Shown: positions 18,831-27,167 of the stretch, one piece after another
How the letters are laid out: every line of letters starts with the position of its first letter
Position numbering within the stretch: position 1 is the first letter of the stretch
Translations under genes and position numbers: made by a program
The notes under the pieces: generated by a model
Told to the model about the DNA's origin: nothing
The model's database searches: none
Seen by the model: only the letters and a program-made list of their open reading frames with translations
Source of the DNA: Psychroserpens sp.
GTDB taxonomy: Bacteria > Bacteroidota > Bacteroidia > Flavobacteriales > Flavobacteriaceae
DNA: 64,000 nt
Direction of reading: 5' to 3'
NCBI GenBank assembly: GCA_017643165.1
Contig: JAEPNY010000003.1
Location: 1-64,000 of the forward strand

Positions 18831-20459
18831 ATGGCAGAAGTAATTAACATGCCGCGTTTGAGCGATACAATGGAGGAAGGAACTGTCGCGACTTGGCTAA
18901 AGAAAGTTGGTGATAAGATTGAAGAAGGCGATATCCTAGCGGAAATCGAAACTGACAAGGCTACAATGGAGTTCGAATCCTTCAATGAGGGAACTTTGCT
19001 ACATATCGGTATTCAGGAAGGTGAAAGTGCTAAAGTAGATTCACTTCTCGCTATTATCGGTGAGGAAGGCGAAGATATTTCGGCCTTATTAAGTGGAGGT
19101 GCTGAAACAGTAACTGCAGAAGAAACTCCTGATGCATCGGAAGAAGAATCTTCAGAAGAATCGTCTAGTGCTTCGTCACAAGAACTACCAGAAGATGTTA
19201 CTGTTGTGACCATGCCACGATTAAGTGATACTATGGAGGAAGGAACAGTGGCAACTTGGTTAAAGAAAGTTGGTGATGCTGTTGAAGAAGGTGATATCCT
19301 CGCTGAAATTGAAACAGATAAAGCGACAATGGAATTCGAGTCCTTTCAGTCAGGTACCTTATTACATATTGGCTTAAATGAAGGTGAATCTGCGAAGGTA
19401 GATGCCTTATTAGCAATAATTGGTCCAGAAGGTACTGATGTATCTGATGTGGCTAAAAACTTTAAAGCGGGAAGCGCTTCTAGTGCATCAGCTAAAGATG
19501 AATCTCCTGCACCAGCACCTACAAAAGTAGCGGCTGCTCCAGAGGTCAAAGAAGAGACGCCAGTGGTTGCAAATTTATCAGTTAGTACTCCAACTGCGAA
19601 TGGTAGAGTATTTGCTTCACCATTAGCCAAAAAAATGGCTCAGGATAAAGGAATAGACCTTACACAGGTTCAAGGGTCTGGTGAAAATGGTCGAATCGTT
19701 AAGCGTGATATAGAGAACTTTAAACCAGCCGCTGCGAGTTCGTCAGCCCCTGTGGCTAAGTTCGTCCCTTCTGGACAAGAAGATTTCGACGAGGTACCGA
19801 ACTCTAACATGCGTAAGGCTATAGCTAAGAATTTGGCTAAATCCAAATTTACTGCACCACACTATTATTTGAATGTGGAGTTTGATATGGAAAATGCAAT
19901 CGCATTTAGAGCACAGTACAATTCCTTGCCAGATACAAAGATATCTTATAACGATATGATTGTTAAGGCATGCGCATTAGCATTACGCCAGCATCCGCAA
20001 GTAAATTCGCAATGGTTCGACGATCGTATGCAACTTAATAACCATGTACATATTGGTGTGGCAGTAGCTGTACCTGACGGTCTTGTTGTTCCTGTAGTTC
20101 GTTTTGCAAATGAGCAAAGTCTAACTCAAATTGGTGCTGCAGTCAAAGATTATGCGATTAGAGCCAAGAATAAGAAGTTGACACTAGATGAAATGGAAGG
20201 GAGTACCTTCACAATTTCGAATCTAGGAATGTTTGGAATTGAAAGTTTTACTTCAATTATTAATCAACCAAATTCAGCGATTCTATCGGTAGGAGCAATT
20301 ATTGAGAAGCCAGTCGTAAAGAATGGTCAAGTTGTTCCAGGACATACAATGAAATTAACTATGGCGTGTGACCATAGAACAGTAGATGGTGCCACTGGCG
20401 CAGAATTCTTACAAACTTTAAAAGGTTATATAGAGAACCCTGTAACAATGCTGGTTTAA
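18831..20459 (+). CDS. pdhC: pyruvate dehydrogenase E2, dihydrolipoamide acetyltransferase with two lipoyl domains
   Basis: Core acetyltransferase of the pyruvate dehydrogenase complex. Two lipoyl domains (about residues 4-78 and 125-199) carry lipoyl-lysines Lys43 and Lys164 in identical ETDKATMEF motifs. Ala/Ser/Pro-rich linkers follow, then a peripheral-subunit-binding domain (about 262-298, FASPLAKKMAQ to GRIVKRDIENF) and the catalytic domain with DHRTVDG (His515 and the expected Asp). Length 542 aa fits a two-lipoyl E2. The lipoyl domains are nearly identical, suggesting recent duplication or homogenisation. It is translationally close to pdhA (3-base gap). Confidence 0.94.
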   Translation: MAEVINMPRLSDTMEEGTVATWLKKVGDKIEEGDILAEIETDKATMEFESFNEGTLLHIGIQEGESAKVDSLLAIIGEEGEDISALLSGGAETVTAEETPDASEEESSEESSSASSQELPEDVTVVTMPRLSDTMEEGTVATWLKKVGDAVEEGDILAEIETDKATMEFESFQSGTLLHIGLNEGESAKVDALLAIIGPEGTDVSDVAKNFKAGSASSASAKDESPAPAPTKVAAAPEVKEETPVVANLSVSTPTANGRVFASPLAKKMAQDKGIDLTQVQGSGENGRIVKRDIENFKPAAASSSAPVAKFVPSGQEDFDEVPNSNMRKAIAKNLAKSKFTAPHYYLNVEFDMENAIAFRAQYNSLPDTKISYNDMIVKACALALRQHPQVNSQWFDDRMQLNNHVHIGVAVAVPDGLVVPVVRFANEQSLTQIGAAVKDYAIRAKNKKLTLDEMEGSTFTISNLGMFGIESFTSIINQPNSAILSVGAIIEKPVVKNGQVVPGHTMKLTMACDHRTVDGATGAEFLQTLKGYIENPVTMLV

Positions 20460-20483
20460 AACTATCCTATAAAAGTGTTAATT

Positions 20484-20509
20484 AAATCCTGCCTCGAGCA
20501 GGATTTTTT
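20484..20509 (+). terminator. terminator of pdhA-pdhC
   Basis: Stem AATCCTGC/GCAGGATT with loop CTCGA and a T-run, 25 bases after the pdhC stop. Confidence 0.85.
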
Positions 20510-20534
20510 ATCTTTAAAAACAAAACGTTAACTC

Positions 20535-21485
20535 ATGAAAAAACTAATCCCATTTTTCATTTTAATGCTTGTTTTCAACTGTAAATCTACAGATAATGGT
20601 GAATCAAAATCCATTACGATTACAAGTTCAGAGGTAGAGTCGGCTGTCACCTATTTAGCTGCTGATGAACGACAAGGACGAAACACGGGTAGTCCAGGAA
20701 TTACTGCCGCTGCCGATTATATTTCGAATCAGCTTCAATCTTATGGTGTAAATCCTTATTTCGAAACCTATAGAGATAACTTTGATGTTAATGGATTGGA
20801 TGCATTTAATGTCGTTGGATATATGGAAGGATCCGATCCCGAATTAAAAAACGAAGTCATTATTCTAGGTGCACATTATGATCATATTGGTCAAGGCAAT
20901 ACAGTTGAAGGAGATTCTATAGCGAATGGCGCTAATGATAATGCCGCTGGAACGAGTACTGTTCTAGCGATGGCAAAATATTTCGGAGCTAAGAAAAACA
21001 ACAAACGAAGTATTGTATTTGCCTTGTTTTCAGCCGAAGAGATGGGACTGAAAGGATCAAAACATTTGGCTGAGGCATTAAAAGCAGATAACCTAAATTT
21101 GTATACTATGGTTAACTTCGAAATGATTGGAGTGCCTATGAAAACAGATAGTTACAGTGCTTATTTAACAGGATATGAGATGAGTAATATGGCCGATAAA
21201 ATAAATGAATATGCAGGTTCGAATATTATCGGATTCTTACCAACAGCCAAAAAATATGGATTGTTCAGGCGTTCGGATAACTATCCATTTTTTAATCAAT
21301 TTAAAGTGCCTTGTCAAACCATATCAACATTCGATTTTACGAATTATGATTACTATCACCACGTTGATGACGAATCCCAACTAATGGATTATGAACATAT
21401 GGCGAAACTGATCAACGCAGTAATACCTGCAATCGAACGAATGAGTAATACACCAACCAAAGAAATTGTCATGTATGAAAACTAA
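20535..21485 (+). CDS. M28 family zinc metallopeptidase, probable lipoprotein
   Basis: Aminopeptidase-type peptidase exported to the envelope. The signal peptide ends in FNCKST, an imperfect lipobox (Asn at -1). Zinc ligands are seen in order: GAHYDH (His), GANDNAAG (bridging Asp), FSAEEMG (catalytic Glu and ligand Glu), FEMIG, and HHVDDE (last His). Length 316 aa is typical. First of three close plus-strand genes; its last 11 bases overlap the next gene. Confidence 0.88.
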   Translation: MKKLIPFFILMLVFNCKSTDNGESKSITITSSEVESAVTYLAADERQGRNTGSPGITAAADYISNQLQSYGVNPYFETYRDNFDVNGLDAFNVVGYMEGSDPELKNEVIILGAHYDHIGQGNTVEGDSIANGANDNAAGTSTVLAMAKYFGAKKNNKRSIVFALFSAEEMGLKGSKHLAEALKADNLNLYTMVNFEMIGVPMKTDSYSAYLTGYEMSNMADKINEYAGSNIIGFLPTAKKYGLFRRSDNYPFFNQFKVPCQTISTFDFTNYDYYHHVDDESQLMDYEHMAKLINAVIPAIERMSNTPTKEIVMYEN

Positions 21486-22161
21486 AAACATCATCGTCAC
21501 TGGAACAAGTCGTGGTATTGGTTTTGAACTAGTAAAACTGTTTGCGAGCCAAGGTCATAACGTATTGGCATTATCAAGAAACGATCAAACTATTAATGTA
21601 CTTAATTTAGCGGGTGTGAAAACCATAGCATTTGATCTATGTGAACCATCGCATTATGATAAAGTTGTTGAATTTATTTCGTCCAACTGGAACACTGTTG
21701 ATATACTCATCAATAATGCAGGTATGTTATTAAATAAGCCTTTTGCTAATACCGACTTTAACGATTTTACAAAAGTATATCAAACGAATGTATTTGGTGT
21801 TTCTGAATTGACAAGGGTTGTTTTACCACATATGCCTAAAGATGGACATGTCGTTACCATTAGCTCTATGGGAGGAATTCAAGGTAGTATGAAGTTTCCT
21901 GGATTAGCGGCTTACAGCTCGAGTAAAGGGGCAGTAATTACGTTGTCAGAATTGTTGGCTGAGGAATACAAAGAAACTGGTCCTCAGTTTAATGTATTAG
22001 CTCTAGGAGCCGTTCAAACAGAAATGTTGAAAGAGGCTTTTCCTGATTATCACGCGCCTACTAGCGCACTAGAAATGGCGACATACATTCACGATTTTGC
22101 GCTAACTGGAAACAAGTATTATAATGGTAAAGTACTTCAGGTTTCTAATTCGACTCCTTAA
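21475..22161 (+). CDS. short-chain dehydrogenase/reductase (SDR)
   Basis: NAD(P)-dependent oxidoreductase of unknown substrate. The cofactor motif TGTSRGIGFE is at residues 8-17, followed by NNAG, the catalytic Ser in ISSMGG and the YSSSK (YxxxK) pair. At 228 aa it is a classical SDR. The frame is open from a TTG at 21466, but the ATG at 21475 puts the Rossmann strand at the start; it overlaps the M28 gene by 11 bases and precedes the HAD gene by two bases, so the three are one operon. Confidence 0.88.
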   Translation: MKTKNIIVTGTSRGIGFELVKLFASQGHNVLALSRNDQTINVLNLAGVKTIAFDLCEPSHYDKVVEFISSNWNTVDILINNAGMLLNKPFANTDFNDFTKVYQTNVFGVSELTRVVLPHMPKDGHVVTISSMGGIQGSMKFPGLAAYSSSKGAVITLSELLAEEYKETGPQFNVLALGAVQTEMLKEAFPDYHAPTSALEMATYIHDFALTGNKYYNGKVLQVSNSTP

Positions 22162-22163
22162 AA

Positions 22164-22805
22164 ATGTCAAAATATAAATGTATAATATTTGATTGTGATG
22201 GTGTCTTAGTTGATAGCGAACCCATTGGGAATCAAGTATTAGTAGATATGGCAAATGCCTTGGGTGCCAATATCAACCTTGAATATGCCTATAAGCACTT
22301 TAAAGGTAATAGTATGCAGGCTTGTGCAGATATGATTGCAGAACTTATCACTCAACCATTCCCTAAAGATTTTATTGCGCAATATCGCAAAGAAAGTTTT
22401 GATGCATTCAGAAGAAATATAAAACCTGTAGAAGGAATAGTCGATGTTATCCAAAATTTGGATATAAGTTTTTGCGTGGCATCCAGTGGGCCAGAGAACA
22501 AAATTAGGCTAAATCTTGAATTGACAGGCTTACTTAATTTTTTTGAAAATAAAATATTTAGTTGTTATCACATCCAAAAATGGAAGCCGGATCCTTCAGT
22601 TTTTTTATGGGCGGCCGAGACCATGGGTTATGAGCCCAATGAATGTTTAGTAGTCGAAGATAGTCCTATTGGTGTTATGGCAGCAAAATCAGGAGGTTTC
22701 ACCGTTGCTGGTTATGCAGCTCATGATTATCGCAATGAATTAGGTGATATGGTTGACTATAAGTTGCTTGAAATGCAAGAGATCAATGCAATTATTAAAG
22801 GGTAG
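22164..22805 (+). CDS. HAD-superfamily hydrolase, beta-phosphoglucomutase-like
   Basis: Phosphatase or phosphoglucomutase of subfamily IA. Motif I FDCDGVLVDSEP is at residues 8-19 with a helical cap insertion after it, motif II is ASSGP, motif III is the Lys in QKWKPDP, and motif IV is VVEDSPIGV. Length 213 aa fits. The substrate is not predictable. Its 3' end overlaps the converging DoxX-like gene by 11 bases. Confidence 0.87.
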   Translation: MSKYKCIIFDCDGVLVDSEPIGNQVLVDMANALGANINLEYAYKHFKGNSMQACADMIAELITQPFPKDFIAQYRKESFDAFRRNIKPVEGIVDVIQNLDISFCVASSGPENKIRLNLELTGLLNFFENKIFSCYHIQKWKPDPSVFLWAAETMGYEPNECLVVEDSPIGVMAAKSGGFTVAGYAAHDYRNELGDMVDYKLLEMQEINAIIKG

Positions 22806-23175
22806 GTCGCGCAATCAATTCATTTAGATACCAATACGCCCAATACATTAATCCGAATTGTAATGGAATCCTAAGAATTAAAATCCATTTTGGAATCCCA
22901 GCAGACGCTTTTTCGCCAGAGAGCATATAAAAGTGGACCATTAAGAACACTATTAGCATTAAAATTATTCCATATAAGCTCCATTTCGCCGTTACAGGAT
23001 AGCACATTCCAATCCCTAAAACTATTTCAGCAACTCCGCTTAGATAAACTAAGAAGCGATGCTCGGGTAGATAATTGGGCATAACACGCATATAAATTTT
23101 AGGCTTGATGAAATGCATGATTCCAGCCACGATATACATAACTGCCATCACATAATTATGCCACGGATTATTCAT
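22795..23175 (-). CDS. DoxX-like small membrane protein
   Basis: Four hydrophobic segments in 126 residues, with the MAVMYIVAGIMHFIKP start and a YLSGVAEIVLGIGM block typical of DoxX/MauE-like proteins. The family is linked to thiosulfate-quinone oxidoreductase in archaea and to redox-related membrane roles elsewhere, but no specific activity can be assigned here. The start overlaps the 3' end of the upstream minus-strand gene by 8 bases, so the two are probably translated together. Confidence 0.8.
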   Translation of the reverse strand: MNNPWHNYVMAVMYIVAGIMHFIKPKIYMRVMPNYLPEHRFLVYLSGVAEIVLGIGMCYPVTAKWSLYGIILMLIVFLMVHFYMLSGEKASAGIPKWILILRIPLQFGLMYWAYWYLNELIARPTL

Positions 23176-24148
23176 CTTTGTACGTGTTATACGATATGCC
23201 TACGCCATAGTTATTGATATTTGTACGCAATAAACTTGATTCGATGCCATTACCTTGTTTAAATTGTACCCAATCATTACCATTAATAAAAATACGTTTG
23301 ATAAAAGTGCGATGATCATTAATTTCATCAGTAAATGGCAGTAAGGGTCTAAAATTGGTTGGTATCTTCACAATGCCACTGCTAGATTTGATTTCTTTGT
23401 ATTTTTTATTAGGTAATAATTTTCCGGTACTGTCAGTATATCCTAATACTTGTAGTGAAACAAAGAACCCATTCTTTGGAAAAAATATATCGTGTTCTGA
23501 AACATCAAGTTCAAATTTGTCACCATTTTTTTCTGTTACTCGGAATACAATATTTGTATAGGTCAACACATTTCCTGGAGATCCATTGTCATTTGCATAA
23601 AATTTTACTTTAAACAACGTCGAAAATTTGCGCTTGTCGGCATTGGCACGTTTTCGTTTTTTCCAATCACGGGACTCGAGAGAAATAGGAAATTTAACAG
23701 CTGTAATCTTTTTTAATTTATCATTCTGATTTGGAAAAAATACCGCAATTTCACTTTCAATTGTAGGTAGCCAGCATTTATAGTAATCGTCATCTAGATA
23801 AGGCTTTATACTTTCCCTTTTAAACTTTCGATCAAGCTTAGCTGTAAGTAAAACTTCATCTAACTCGTTTAATTCAATCGTCATTTTTATGGTATCAGGA
23901 AGATTTGTTGTAGCTAGACTTATGGTTTTATAACCCAATGCAGAAATATAGAGAGAGTCAACATCTGGATATAATTTTTTAGTAAAAATGAACATGCCGT
24001 CGTTATCAGCGAATAAGCCTTGGCCATCACCAAATGATACGGTAGCATATGATACGGGATATGAAGTCTCTTCATCTATGATCGTAGTTTGGCCATGAGT
24101 TGCGATGCTAATACTTAAAATGAAAAACCAAAAAATAGTATACTTCAT
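23168..24148 (-). CDS. exported protein with carboxypeptidase-like regulatory domain
   Basis: Signal peptide (MKYTIFWFFILSISIATHGQ) followed by a beta-sandwich of the CarboxypepD_reg-like type (about residues 20-95, with the GxxLFADNDG and ALGYKTISL pattern). The remaining 230 residues are a beta-rich region with a Lys/Arg-rich stretch (KKRKRANADKRKF). Related proteins occur widely in Flavobacteria without known function. The substrate or partner is unknown; the coupled DoxX-like gene gives no clear hint. Confidence 0.65.
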   Translation of the reverse strand: MKYTIFWFFILSISIATHGQTTIIDEETSYPVSYATVSFGDGQGLFADNDGMFIFTKKLYPDVDSLYISALGYKTISLATTNLPDTIKMTIELNELDEVLLTAKLDRKFKRESIKPYLDDDYYKCWLPTIESEIAVFFPNQNDKLKKITAVKFPISLESRDWKKRKRANADKRKFSTLFKVKFYANDNGSPGNVLTYTNIVFRVTEKNGDKFELDVSEHDIFFPKNGFFVSLQVLGYTDSTGKLLPNKKYKEIKSSSGIVKIPTNFRPLLPFTDEINDHRTFIKRIFINGNDWVQFKQGNGIESSLLRTNINNYGVGISYNTYKDE

Positions 24149-24207
24149 AGGAATTAATGAGAATTGAATTCGAATTTGGTTTAAAGATACAGATTAACAA
24201 TTGGGAA

Positions 24208-24239
24208 TAAAAAAACCGCTATCAATATGATAGCGGTTT
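24208..24239 (-). terminator. terminator of the DUF6249-type gene
   Basis: Twelve-bp perfect stem AAACCGCTATCA/TGATAGCGGTTT with a 3-base loop; on the minus strand it is followed by a T-run. Confidence 0.88.
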
Positions 24240-24264
24240 CGTTTTTGATTGATTAGATATATAT

Positions 24265-24615
24265 CTATTCGTCTTTATCTAAATTCTTGGTTAAAGTGAA
24301 GCCAGCAAAAAGACCAATACCTGCCATTAAGAATATTGTTCCAGGAAATGCTACTTCTTGGTCAACACCCAGGTTGTAATGTAATATTGATGCGATGAAA
24401 ATACCAATACCTATGCCCATTAAAAGTAATGCGACATTTAGAATAAGTACCTTCCAAATAGGAGCTGCATGGCGTCTACCTTTTACGAATATAGTTGCGT
24501 CCGCACCTTTTTCAATAAGTGCAAGACGTTCTTTATTACGCGTTGAAAAATACAAATAGAATAACCCAAAGATGGTTCCGAAGATAATTGGTATAATGAT
24601 TAATTCTGATCCCAT
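24265..24615 (-). CDS. small three-span membrane protein (DUF6249-like)
   Basis: 116 residues with hydrophobic segments near 4-24, 50-75 and 85-105. The ending of the first loop (TRNKERLALIEKGADATIF) resembles the DUF6249 family, often encoded next to ECF sigma genes in Bacteroidota. It is divergent from the sigma gene at 24756. Its upstream region holds TGTAACC-N16-CGTC on its own strand, the same promoter as the sigma gene, so it is probably a direct target of that sigma factor. Function unknown. Confidence 0.72.
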   Translation of the reverse strand: MGSELIIIPIIFGTIFGLFYLYFSTRNKERLALIEKGADATIFVKGRRHAAPIWKVLILNVALLLMGIGIGIFIASILHYNLGVDQEVAFPGTIFLMAGIGLFAGFTLTKNLDKDE

Positions 24616-24661
24616 AATGTTTCGTTTTTAATTGATTATAATTTTAATGTTTTGTGCTTAT

Positions 24662-24688
24662 GACGACAATTGTTTTAATTCGGTTACA
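24662..24688 (-). promoter_or_regulatory. ECF-type promoter, leftward
   Basis: Read on the minus strand: TGTAACC (24688-24682), exactly 16 bp, then CGTC (24665-24662). AAC in -35 and CGTC in -10 is the general ECF-sigma pattern. It drives the small membrane-protein gene starting at 24615. Confidence 0.65.
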
Positions 24689-24718
24689 ACTTTTTATAAA
24701 AATTTTTTCCGATCTTAT

Positions 24719-24745
24719 TGTAACCTGTTTAATATAAAGATCGTC
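24719..24745 (+). promoter_or_regulatory. ECF-type promoter, rightward
   Basis: TGTAACC (24719-24725), exactly 16 bp, then CGTC (24742-24745), the same boxes and spacing as the leftward promoter 30 bp away. The sigma-gene ATG is 10 bases after CGTC, so the mRNA would be nearly leaderless. Confidence 0.65.
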
Positions 24746-24755
24746 TTACCATAAA

Positions 24756-25346
24756 ATGACCACCAACAACGATCAAATACTCATCAATCAAATCAAACAT
24801 GGCGATACAAATGCCTTTGGGCAGCTTGTGGATCGATATAAGGACTTGGTTTATACATTAGCGATACGCATGCTGAAGAATAGAGAAGAGGCAGAAGAGG
24901 TTTCGCAGGACACGTTCATTAAAACCTATAAATCATTAGATCGGTTTAAAGGAGATTCGAAGTTTTCGACATGGATATATAGAGTGGCTTATAATACGTG
25001 TTTGGATCGAATAAAAAAAAATAGAAAACACTTGAATGATGTTGCGATTAATGAGGTTACAACTCATCAAGTACAAACTATAGATAATGCTTTAGATAAA
25101 TTAGAGGCTGAAGAAAGAAAAGAAGCAATTAAACATTGCATTGATAAACTTTCAAGTGAGGATAGCTTTTTGTTAACTTTATATTATTATGAAGACTTAT
25201 CTTTAGATGAAATTTCAGAGATCGTAGGAATGACATCTAATGCCATTAAAGTAAAACTGTTTCGATGCCGAAAGAAATTAGCAACGATTTTGACCTCGCA
25301 TTTGGAACCAGAAATAATTGAATATTATGGAAGAGAACGTAAATAG
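24756..25346 (+). CDS. RNA polymerase sigma factor, ECF type
   Basis: Extracytoplasmic-function sigma factor of 196 aa. Region 2 (about residues 24-90: DLVYTLAIRMLKNREEAEEVSQDTFIKTYKSLDRFKG and the -10-recognition block FSTWIYRVAYNTCLDRIKK) and region 4 (about 130-180: LTLYYYEDLSLDEISEIVGMTSNAIKVKLFRCRKKL) are both intact. Its own promoter and that of the divergent gene carry identical ECF boxes, pointing to autoregulation. The stop lies inside the next gene (20-base overlap), which encodes a membrane protein probably controlling it. Confidence 0.92.
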   Translation: MTTNNDQILINQIKHGDTNAFGQLVDRYKDLVYTLAIRMLKNREEAEEVSQDTFIKTYKSLDRFKGDSKFSTWIYRVAYNTCLDRIKKNRKHLNDVAINEVTTHQVQTIDNALDKLEAEERKEAIKHCIDKLSSEDSFLLTLYYYEDLSLDEISEIVGMTSNAIKVKLFRCRKKLATILTSHLEPEIIEYYGRERK

Positions 25347-25746
25347 TCACTTAGAAGAGCTCACCAAAAAGGTGATGACAACGCCAGACTTAGAATCACC
25401 TTCGTTTGATTTTAAGTCGTCTGTAATGACTGAAATCAATACTATTGAGCAATCTAGTGTTACAACTTATGAGCCATTAATATCAATTCGAGCGTGGGTT
25501 TTTATTGGGTTGGCCTTAATAGCTCTAGTGTTTTATTTTGTATTTGGTGATATAACGGTTACTACTGGTTGGTTGAGTAAGATTGGCATTGAACGTTTCT
25601 ATAGTTTTGAAATATCTAGTCCGATAACAAATCTAAATGTGTCTTCAACCTTAGTATACGCCATCGTATTCTTTGGTATAATGTTGGCGATTCAGATTCC
25701 GTTGTTAAAACGTTACTTCGATCAACGTATAAGCGTTAGTTCTTAA
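25327..25746 (+). CDS. two-span membrane protein, candidate anti-sigma factor
   Basis: 139 residues from the ATG at 25327 (an in-frame TTG lies at 25318). The N-terminal 55 residues are soluble and mixed-charge, followed by membrane segments near 57-75 and 105-128. This layout, the overlap with the sigma gene and the shared transcript suggest a membrane anti-sigma factor, but no zinc-binding HxxxCxxC motif is present and the sequence matches no family I can name. The 3' end overlaps the converging membrane-protein gene by 11 bases. Confidence 0.7.
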   Translation: MEENVNSHLEELTKKVMTTPDLESPSFDFKSSVMTEINTIEQSSVTTYEPLISIRAWVFIGLALIALVFYFVFGDITVTTGWLSKIGIERFYSFEISSPITNLNVSSTLVYAIVFFGIMLAIQIPLLKRYFDQRISVSS

Positions 25747-27058
25747 AATGCCAAAACGGTATGCGATCAACAATCCAATAGGTGGTATCATTATTTCTAA
25801 TACGCATTCTATTGATCTTAAGTAGATGTTTTCCTGAAGGAATACTATCAAGGTTTAGATAGGTTTCAAATCCTAATTCCTCTCTGAAATTTTGACTTAG
25901 AATAAAGTTGGATTCAAATGGAATAGAGTCTATTCTAATTGAATAAATTTCTCCGAATGTCTCAATATAGACTTTGGTTAAACTGTCCCGCTTAGACCTT
26001 GAATTATTAGTGTTTATTTTAACGACATCGGTCTTGAGTCCTCTGATATCTTTCTCTGGTTTTAATCCAGGATTAATAGCAAAAACACGATCTTCTACAG
26101 TTTCAGAATACGGCATAAAGATCTTGAGGTAAGAATCTTTAATCACTTTTGAAGGAATAGTTACATCACCAGTAAACACTTTAGAATTGGCTAACTGATC
26201 TTCATAATTTTCAATATTAGCAATCATATCATTAGAGTTGAGATCTGCTTTTAAATAATTTGAATTCTGGTACTTTACAGAAGACAAAATCATAATACCT
26301 ATATAAAATGGAACGAGTACGAAACTTAATCGTCTGCCAAACTTATGATCTAGGAAATTATAGACTAAGGGACGATATAAGAATGATAATGTTATAAAAC
26401 TAAAAACCCAATAAACAGGGAAGTAGATTTTTGAAATCCATTTTTTTTTCTTTAGTGATCCGAGAGTTACAAAATCGAAGAAGGTGATCAACATTCCAAA
26501 AACAACAAAAAGCATAAAAGGAATTCCAATGCCTTTTGAAATCCATCCTGGCAGCCAATCACTATCTAGGACATAATTGGCGGTGAATGCAATCGTGAGT
26601 ATCGTAAAAGTAATGGCTAAAACGTAAAAGATCAATAAGAATGAGATTGCAAAAATGATACTACAGTAGTTTTCAAGAGTCGCAATGTATCTATCGAAGG
26701 AGCCCACTCGTCTTTTAAGATATTTTGTGAATTTTTCGCTGTATTTTAAAGAGTCATAATCGATATCACCCGACACATAGCGTAAACCCAATGCTCCAAT
26801 CCATAATCCTCTGAGTAATACATGCAGTACAAGATTAAAAATTAGAATAGCGCATGATATTGTGGCCACTAACGAAATAACGAACTTGTATATTTGCTCG
26901 TTATCCTCGGCATCGGCGACACTTTGCATTAAAGGATCAAAAATTGTGAACAATCCAAATATGGCAAAACCAGAAATGATTAGCTCCAATTGCCAGCTTT
27001 CTTCTTGTAGTTTCTGTAATAGTTTTTTAAAAGCCGGATTGTTGTAGTCTTGACTCAT
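25736..27058 (-). CDS. uncharacterised multi-span membrane protein
   Basis: 440 residues. After a soluble N terminus (QDYNNPAFKKLLQKLQEESWQLELIISG) there are about six hydrophobic segments up to residue 270, then a C-terminal soluble domain of about 165 residues, rich in beta-prone stretches and with a basic DSLTKVYIET region. I do not recognise the family. It lies between two ECF sigma cassettes and overlaps the candidate anti-sigma gene tail to tail. It may be involved in envelope sensing, but that rests on position only. Confidence 0.72.
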   Translation of the reverse strand: MSQDYNNPAFKKLLQKLQEESWQLELIISGFAIFGLFTIFDPLMQSVADAEDNEQIYKFVISLVATISCAILIFNLVLHVLLRGLWIGALGLRYVSGDIDYDSLKYSEKFTKYLKRRVGSFDRYIATLENYCSIIFAISFLLIFYVLAITFTILTIAFTANYVLDSDWLPGWISKGIGIPFMLFVVFGMLITFFDFVTLGSLKKKKWISKIYFPVYWVFSFITLSFLYRPLVYNFLDHKFGRRLSFVLVPFYIGIMILSSVKYQNSNYLKADLNSNDMIANIENYEDQLANSKVFTGDVTIPSKVIKDSYLKIFMPYSETVEDRVFAINPGLKPEKDIRGLKTDVVKINTNNSRSKRDSLTKVYIETFGEIYSIRIDSIPFESNFILSQNFREELGFETYLNLDSIPSGKHLLKINRMRIRNNDTTYWIVDRIPFWHFKN

Positions 27059-27112
27059 TTAATTGAATTTGTGATTAAAGATAATGACTTTGAAAAAAAA
27101 ATTCAACAATTT

Positions 27113-27138
27113 TGAAACCCTCGAATATTTTTTTCGTT
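27113..27138 (+). promoter_or_regulatory. candidate ECF-type promoter of the second sigma gene
   Basis: TGAAAC (27113-27118), 16-bp spacer, CGTT (27135-27138), close to the general ECF pattern. A housekeeping -7 box TATTTTTG (27141-27148) overlaps just downstream without a well-spaced -33, so which is used is open. Confidence 0.4.
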
Positions 27139-27167
27139 TTTATTTTTGAATACTAACCAGATTGTAA

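Noticed and set aside
19346-19630. 94-residue minus-strand ORF inside pdhC
   Set aside because: Antisense shadow of the Ala/Pro-rich linker; no domain and no start context.
17829-20459. Missing pdhB as a broken operon
   Set aside because: E1-beta encoded elsewhere is usual in Flavobacteriaceae; pdhA and pdhC are intact and 3 bases apart.
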